From: Staphylococcus argenteus
Lineage (GTDB): Bacteria > Bacillota > Bacilli > Staphylococcales > Staphylococcaceae
Direction: 5' to 3'
Assembly: GCF_000236925.1 (NCBI RefSeq)
Contig: NC_016941.1
Span: forward strand, 1,674,001-1,738,000
Length of the DNA stretch: 64,000 nucleotides
The notes beneath the pieces are model-generated. The model worked only from the letters and a program-made list of their open reading frames with translations. It was not told the DNA's origin and searched no databases. Shown here in pieces: positions 59,277 to 64,000 of this stretch. A program made the translations under genes and the position numbers. The number at the start of each line of letters is the position of its first letter. Position 1 is the first letter of the stretch.

Positions 59277-59784
59277 GATATAATCGCTTTAGAATTTTCG
59301 TTCAATTTCGATTCGTGATTTTGAATACTTTTCTTCCACACAAATGTATATATATATTGGCACTAGCTTCTACTTTTGTACCATCAATAAAAATTGAATT
59401 ATCATCAATAAGATTTTGCTTTAAACATTGACTATGGAACTGAATAAATAAAGATTCAATTAACGCATCAGTATTAGGATTCACTCTAAAACGATTAATA
59501 GTTTTATAAGAAGGTGTTTGATCTTGAGCTAACCACATCATTCGAATACTGTCATGAAGTAATTTCTCTATTCTACGACCAGAAAATACAGATTGAGTAT
59601 ATGCATATAAGATGATTTTTAACATCAAGGATGTTGCACCACGATGGTGTCTGAATTCATCGAATTCGCTATAAGGTATCGTTTCAACAATTTTATTAAC
59701 ATATCGCGAAATATCATTTTGAGGAATTCTAACAAAAGTTTCTATTGGTAGTGTAAGTTGAGTCATGTTGTAATTTTTATACAT
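59277..59784 (-). pseudogene. IS1182-family transposase, C-terminally truncated
   Basis: The N-terminal part of the transposase, MYKNYNMTQLTLPIETFVRIP..., with SVFSGRRIEKLLHDSIRMMW and the DGTKVEASAN motif. Near 59345 a TA-repeat expansion (TATATATATAT) shifts the frame; the remaining bases match the left copy in another frame to about 59277. An in-frame deletion after HHRGATS is likely compared with my recollection of intact relatives. Together with the left copy (1950 to 606) it would cover a whole gene. Confidence 0.8.
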
Positions 59785-59837
59785 AAGGCACCTCGTTAAT
59801 TTAGTTTAGTGGTATTTATTAAATTATACGAAGGGAC

Positions 59838-59887
59838 CCAACACAGAAAATTCATGTTATTGAATTTTACATTTATGTGCATGTTGG
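59838..59887. repeat. STAR-like hairpin cassette C
   Basis: The outer stem is CCAACA (59838-59843) with TGTTGG (59882-59887). The inner stem is AAAATTCA (59847-59854) with TGAATTTT (59861-59868). The ACACAGAA and TTATGTGC linkers are shared with the other cassettes. It lies between the transposase start and the shared IS end. Confidence 0.6.
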
Positions 59888-60053
59888 ACAAAGTGTCTTA
59901 TTTTTTTAAAGTATTTCAAAGTAAAATTACATGTTAATACGTAGTATTAATGGCGAGACTCCTGAGGGAGCAGTGCCAGTCGAAGACCGAGGCTGAGACG
60001 GCACCCTAGGAAAGCGAAGCCATTCAATACGAAGTATTGTATAAATAGAGAAC

Positions 60054-60099
60054 AGCAGTAAGATATTTTCTAATTGAAAATTATCTTACTGCTGTTTTT
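60054..60099 (+). terminator. Hairpin with T tract, copy of 2234-2285
   Basis: The same 15-bp stem (AACAGCAGTAAGATA and its complement) and T run as near coaE. Part of the shared IS end. Confidence 0.55.
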
Positions 60100-60166
60100 A
60101 TAGGGACTTATGTCCCAGCCTCATCTGCAGTATTTCTTCTTGAAATTCTCTATGTTGTGGGCAACC

Positions 60167-60217
60167 CCCAACTTGCACATTATTGTAAGCTGACTTTTTG
60201 TCAGCTTCTATGTTGGG
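60167..60217. repeat. STAR-like hairpin cassette D (inverted)
   Basis: The outer stem is CCCAAC (60167-60172) with GTTGGG (60212-60217). The inner stem is AAGCTGAC (60187-60194) with GTCAGCTT (60200-60207). Orientation is opposite to the other three copies. It lies just outside the right IS remnant, in the promoter region of the aminotransferase gene. Confidence 0.62.
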
Positions 60218-60398
60218 CCCCCGCTTTGAATTCAATATAGCTTGTTATGTTTGCTTTTTCTTTTTGTCAGCTTCTGCCTATATAACATTGTAGATGCTAG
60301 GACTTCGATTTCTCTTTCATGTTCGTCTTCTTTTTAGGCTTTTAAATTTTCAGAAAATTTGCTAAAATAGTGAAATCTTATTTATAGGAGGCATATAA

Positions 60399-61559
60399 AT
60401 GTATTATCATCAACCGTTGTTATTAACACCTGGCCCTACTCCTGTTCCGGATGCCATTATGAAAGAAATTCAAGCACCTATGGTTGGTCATCGTTCAAAA
60501 GATTTTGAAGACATTGCACAACAAGCATATCAAGGATTAAAACCTATTTTTGGAAGTCAAAACGATGTACTTGTATTAACATCAAGTGGTACAAGCGTAT
60601 TGGAAGCAAGTATGTTAAATATTGTAAATCCTGATGAGCATTTCGTAGTAATTGTATCTGGTGCATTTGGTAATCGTTTCAAACAAATTGCACAAACTTA
60701 CTTTAAAAATGTACATATTTACGACGTCACTTGGGGAGAAGCTGTTAATGTCAAAGATTTTATTAACTACTTGTCTACATTAAGTGTTGATATTAAAGCT
60801 ATTTTTTCTCAATATTGCGAGACTTCTACGACAGTACTACATCCTATTAACGAATTAGGTAATGCAATACACGCATTCAATAAAAATATTTATTTTGTCG
60901 TTGATGGTGTGAGCTGCATTGGTGCCGTCGATGTTGACATTACTAAAGATAAAATCGATGTACTGGTTTCAGGAAGCCAAAAAGCGATTATGTTACCTCC
61001 TGGTTTAGCTTTTGTCGCATATAGTCATCGTGCAAAAGAAAGATTTAAAGAAGTAACAACACCAAGATTTTACTTAGATTTAAATAAATATATTTCATCA
61101 CAAGCAGATAATTCTACACCATTCACACCAAACGTTTCATTATTTAGAGGCATTAATGCATATGTGGAAACTGTAAAGTCAGAAGGATTTAATCATGTCA
61201 TTGCTCGTCATTACGCAATAAGAAATGCTCTAAGAAGCGCCTTAAAATCACTAGATTTAACTTTACTTGTTAATGATGAAAATGCTTCACCTACAGTAAC
61301 TGCTTTTAGGCCAAATACAAATGATGAAGTAAAAGTTATAAAAGATGAACTTAAAAATCGTTTTAAAATCACAATCGCAGGCGGACAAGGACATCTCAAA
61401 GGAGAAATTTTAAGAATTGGTCATATGGGTAAAATTAGTCCTTTTGATATTTTAACCGTTGTATCTGCTTTAGAAATTATCTTAACAGAATATCGTAAAG
61501 TTAATTATATCGGCAAAGGCATTACAAAATATATGGAGGTCATTCATGAAGCAATTTAA
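60399..61559 (+). CDS. Class V aminotransferase, likely phosphoserine aminotransferase
   Basis: A PLP-dependent aminotransferase of 386 residues, MYYHQPLLLTPGPTPVPDAIM, of the alanine-glyoxylate / serine-pyruvate type. PLP sites are SSGTSVLEASMLNIV, FVVDGVSCIGAVDVDI and VSGSQKAIMLPPG (Schiff-base Lys). It overlaps serA by 14 bases, so both act in the same pathway. Phosphohydroxypyruvate made by SerA would be its natural substrate, replacing SerC. This function is inferred. A ribosome site AGGAGG precedes the ATG. Confidence 0.85.
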   Translation: MYYHQPLLLTPGPTPVPDAIMKEIQAPMVGHRSKDFEDIAQQAYQGLKPIFGSQNDVLVLTSSGTSVLEASMLNIVNPDEHFVVIVSGAFGNRFKQIAQTYFKNVHIYDVTWGEAVNVKDFINYLSTLSVDIKAIFSQYCETSTTVLHPINELGNAIHAFNKNIYFVVDGVSCIGAVDVDITKDKIDVLVSGSQKAIMLPPGLAFVAYSHRAKERFKEVTTPRFYLDLNKYISSQADNSTPFTPNVSLFRGINAYVETVKSEGFNHVIARHYAIRNALRSALKSLDLTLLVNDENASPTVTAFRPNTNDEVKVIKDELKNRFKITIAGGQGHLKGEILRIGHMGKISPFDILTVVSALEIILTEYRKVNYIGKGITKYMEVIHEAI

Positions 61560-63150
61560 CGTACTCGTCGCAGATCCAATTTCTAATGATGGTATAAAAT
61601 CATTGTTAGATCACGAACAATTTAATGTAGATATTAAAACTGGATTATCTGAAGAAGCATTGATTGAAATTATACCAAATTATCATGCTTTAATCGTTCG
61701 CAGTCAGACTAATGTTACAGAAAGTATTATACAAGCGGCCGACTCTTTAAAAGTAATCGCTCGTGCTGGTGTTGGTGTAGATAATATTAATATTGATGCA
61801 GCGACATTAAAAGGTATATTAGTTATTAATGCGCCTGATGGTAATACGATATCCGCAACTGAACATTCCTTAGCTATGTTATTAGCTATGGCTCGTAATA
61901 TCCCACAAGCACACCAATCGTTAACAAATAAAGAATGGAATCGTAATGCTTTTAAAGGTACTGAACTGTATCATAAAACATTAGGAGTGATTGGAGCTGG
62001 TCGAATTGGTTTAGGTGTAGCCAAACGCGCACAAAGTTTTGGCATGAAAATTTTAGCATTTGATCCATATTTAACCGATGAAAAAGCTAAATCCTTAAAT
62101 ATTACTAAGGCAACAGTTGACGAAATCGCACATCAGTCTGATTTCATTACTTTGCATACACCATTAACTCCTAAAACAAAAGGCTTAATTAATGCTGAAT
62201 TCTTTGCAAAAGCAAAACCAAATTTACAAATTATCAATGTAGCACGTGGAGGAATTATTGATGAAAAAGCATTAATCACTGCTTTAGATGAAGGTCAAAT
62301 TAGCCGTGCAGCTATCGATGTCTTCGAACATGAGCCTGCAACAGACTCTCCACTTGTTGAACATGAGAAAATCATTGTCACACCACACTTAGGAGCATCA
62401 ACGGTAGAAGCCCAAGAAAAAGTAGCGATTTCTGTTTCAAATGAAATTATAGAAATATTAGTTGATGGAACTGTCACACATGCTGTAAATGCACCAAAAA
62501 TGGATTTAAGTAGTATAGATGATACTGTTAAGTCGTTTATTAATTTAAGCCAAACAGTTGGTGAATTAGCTATTCAACTTATGCACAATGCACCTAGTTC
62601 AATTAAAATTACATACGGCGGCGATTTAGCTTCCATCGACAGTAGTTTATTAACGCGTACGATTGTTACACATATTTTAAAAGATGATTTAGGTCCTGAA
62701 GTCAATATTATCAATGCTTTAATGCTATTAAACCAACAACAAGTAACATTAAATATTGAAAACAACAAATCTGAAACTGGTTTTAGCAATTACTTAGAAG
62801 TGGAACTTTCAAATGACACAGATTCTGTTAAGGTAGGTGCTTCTGTCTTTACTGGTTTCGGTCCAAGAATCGTTCGTATTAATAATTTCTCTGTTGATTT
62901 AAAACCTAATCAATATCAAATCGTGTCTTATCATAATGATACACCTGGTATGGTTGGAAAAACTGGTGCATTATTAGGTGAATATAATATTAATATTGCT
63001 TCTATGACTCTTGGTCGAACGGAAGCTGGTGGAGACGCACTCATGATTTTATCTGTTGACCAACCTGTATCAAATGAAATTATAAAAGAACTTAAACAAG
63101 TTGGAGATTATAATCAAATCTTTACAACTGAACTAACAGTACAAATATAA
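61546..63150 (+). CDS. serA: D-3-phosphoglycerate dehydrogenase
   Basis: First step of serine synthesis, oxidising 3-phosphoglycerate. 534 residues of the long type: catalytic and NAD domain (GVIGAGRIGLGVAKRAQSFGM, about 145-165; the NVARGGIIDEKAL segment; and VTPHLGAS), then an intervening ASB-type domain (about 320-450) and a C-terminal ACT domain (about 455-534, HNDTPGMVGKTGALLGEYNINI) through which serine may inhibit. It starts inside the end of the aminotransferase gene, so translation is coupled. Confidence 0.95.
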   Translation: MKQFNVLVADPISNDGIKSLLDHEQFNVDIKTGLSEEALIEIIPNYHALIVRSQTNVTESIIQAADSLKVIARAGVGVDNINIDAATLKGILVINAPDGNTISATEHSLAMLLAMARNIPQAHQSLTNKEWNRNAFKGTELYHKTLGVIGAGRIGLGVAKRAQSFGMKILAFDPYLTDEKAKSLNITKATVDEIAHQSDFITLHTPLTPKTKGLINAEFFAKAKPNLQIINVARGGIIDEKALITALDEGQISRAAIDVFEHEPATDSPLVEHEKIIVTPHLGASTVEAQEKVAISVSNEIIEILVDGTVTHAVNAPKMDLSSIDDTVKSFINLSQTVGELAIQLMHNAPSSIKITYGGDLASIDSSLLTRTIVTHILKDDLGPEVNIINALMLLNQQQVTLNIENNKSETGFSNYLEVELSNDTDSVKVGASVFTGFGPRIVRINNFSVDLKPNQYQIVSYHNDTPGMVGKTGALLGEYNINIASMTLGRTEAGGDALMILSVDQPVSNEIIKELKQVGDYNQIFTTELTVQI

Positions 63151-63169
63151 ACCTTTGACACAAATTAAA

Positions 63170-63274
63170 ATGCCAAGAATATATGGAACTGCTGTGCTAA
63201 TCTAAAAGTCAGATTTTTAGTCCAACTTTTGGAGTCCAGTACAACACCATCCATAGCTTCTTGGCATCTTTTTA
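63170..63274. terminator. Bidirectional terminator between serA and the HAD gene
   Basis: ATGCCAAGAA (63170-63179) pairs with TTCTTGGCAT (63258-63267), followed by CTTTTTATTT on the plus strand and by TTTTAATTT on the other. A 78-base loop holds a smaller inverted repeat (AAGTCAGATTTTTAGT-type arms). Confidence 0.6.
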
Positions 63275-63330
63275 TTTATAAATTTCCCCTTACAAATGAG
63301 TCGATACATCCATTTTCAATGTCGAAAATG

Positions 63331-64000
63331 TTACATATCTTTAAGTACGTTTTTTATTTCTCCTAAATAATCAATGATATAGTCTGCATGATGTGATTTC
63401 AACTCTTCGGCTGCATCTTTTCCTTTCAAACCAGTTAATGTACCAATAAATGTTGCGCCTATTTTTTGAGCACTTAATAAATCGGCTAATGAATCCCCTA
63501 CAATAAACACATCGGATTTATTTACAATGTTGTCTTGATTATTGATATATGACTCATATTTATCTTGTTCATTACCATATAAAGCTGCAATATAACTGAA
63601 AGGATTCGGCTTACCTAATGGTTGCGCATGAACAAACATGTTTTCCGCTTCTAACACATCACTTGCTGTTGCAATATGATTTGCTTTAAAATACTTTAAC
63701 AATCCTAAACTTTCAAATGGAACAACAGTTTCAGTATATGGACGACCAGTAGCAATACCTAATTCATATCCAGCTTCTCTTAAATCATTTAACAGTGATT
63801 TTATCTCTTCTACTGGTCTCAATATAATCTCTTGATAAATATAACCTGATTTAAATGTTGTTCGAGCGGTTTTCTTTTCAACTTCTTCAAATAATTTCGA
63901 GCCTAAATACCACTCTTGATACACTTCTTGAGCTAACGTCCACAATGCACCCTTTAAATTGAATAATGATGCATCAGAAATTTGTAATTGTGATTTTGCA
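63331..64000 (-). CDS. HAD-superfamily phosphatase (5' end outside window)
   Basis: At least 223 residues of a haloacid-dehalogenase hydrolase; the frame is open through the window edge, so the start is missing. The first HAD motif (DxDxT) lies outside. Seen are GIATGRPYTETVVPFESLGL (motif II, the T), KPNPFSYIAAL (motif III Lys) and VFIVGDSLADLLSAQKIGATFIG (motif IV Asp). It faces serA across a shared terminator. A role as phosphoserine phosphatase would finish the pathway but cannot be shown here. Confidence 0.85.
   Translation of the reverse strand, partial: AKSQLQISDASLFNLKGALWTLAQEVYQEWYLGSKLFEEVEKKTARTTFKSGYIYQEIILRPVEEIKSLLNDLREAGYELGIATGRPYTETVVPFESLGLLKYFKANHIATASDVLEAENMFVHAQPLGKPNPFSYIAALYGNEQDKYESYINNQDNIVNKSDVFIVGDSLADLLSAQKIGATFIGTLTGLKGKDAAEELKSHHADYIIDYLGEIKNVLKDM

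Larger units (their letters stand above)
59277..60121 (-). mobile_element. Decayed IS1182-family insertion sequence (right copy)
   Basis: It ends at 60110-60121 with the inverted repeat ATGTCCCAGCCT, identical to that of the left copy at 2292. The other end is lost: homology stops near 59277, inside the transposase. The non-coding end 59893-60109 matches 1961-2291 of the left copy, except for two hairpin cassettes found only there. Same orientation as the left copy, 58 kb away. Confidence 0.72.

Noticed and set aside
1..64000. CRISPR arrays, tRNA or rRNA genes, prophage genes
   Set aside because: No regularly spaced repeats, cloverleaf genes or phage structural genes were seen on reading through.

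Overview
The window is a Staphylococcus aureus chromosomal segment. The evidence is the low GC content, the gene order (gapB, coaE, mutM, polA, phoR-phoP, icd, citZ, pyk, pfkA, accDA, dnaE, ackA, tpx, thiI, ezrA, rpsD, serA) and the staphylococcal repeat elements. Apart from the insertions it is core housekeeping DNA, mostly read from the minus strand.

Region 1 (1-7271): the 5' part of gapB, a decayed IS1182-type element (583-2303) with repeat cassettes in its non-coding end, the polA-mutM-coaE operon, and the 3' half of a membrane-protein gene. Region 2 (7272-21787): a 14.5 kb integrative and conjugative element matching ICE6013. All its conjugation genes read on the plus strand: a DUF961/HelP-like protein, a MOBT relaxase with oriT inside its first codons, ConB/TcpC, ConC-like, ConD/TcpE, the ConE ATPase, an FtsK-like coupling protein, ConG/VirB6, a CwlT-like two-domain hydrolase, a YddI-like protein and a DUF4467/YddJ-like lipoprotein. 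Its recombinase is an IS30-family DDE transposase, here broken by a one-base shift in an A run. The element has split a 495-codon membrane-protein gene in two (21788-22741 and 6735-7271). The reading frame can be restored exactly if one copy of a GCC target duplication is removed.

Region 3 (22742-59152): phoPR phosphate sensing; icd-citZ (TCA cycle); an amino acid permease; pfkA-pyk (lower glycolysis); accDA (malonyl-CoA); malic enzyme; dnaE; nrnA and a CBS-HotDog regulator; two universal stress proteins; alanine dehydrogenase; acetate kinase; thiol peroxidase; thiI with its cysteine desulfurase; ezrA (cell division); a free-methionine sulfoxide reductase; rpsD with a long leader; a glycerophosphodiester phosphodiesterase; and an OsmC protein. 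This is a central-metabolism block in which pyruvate and acetyl-CoA nodes (pyk, malic enzyme, ald, ackA, accDA, citZ) lie close together. CcpA-type cre sites are visible before gapB and ald.

Region 4 (59153-64000): a second IS1182-type remnant missing its 3' part, with the same 3'-flank repeat as the first; a class V aminotransferase overlapping serA (serine synthesis); and a convergent HAD phosphatase running off the window end. No rRNA, tRNA or CRISPR array was seen.
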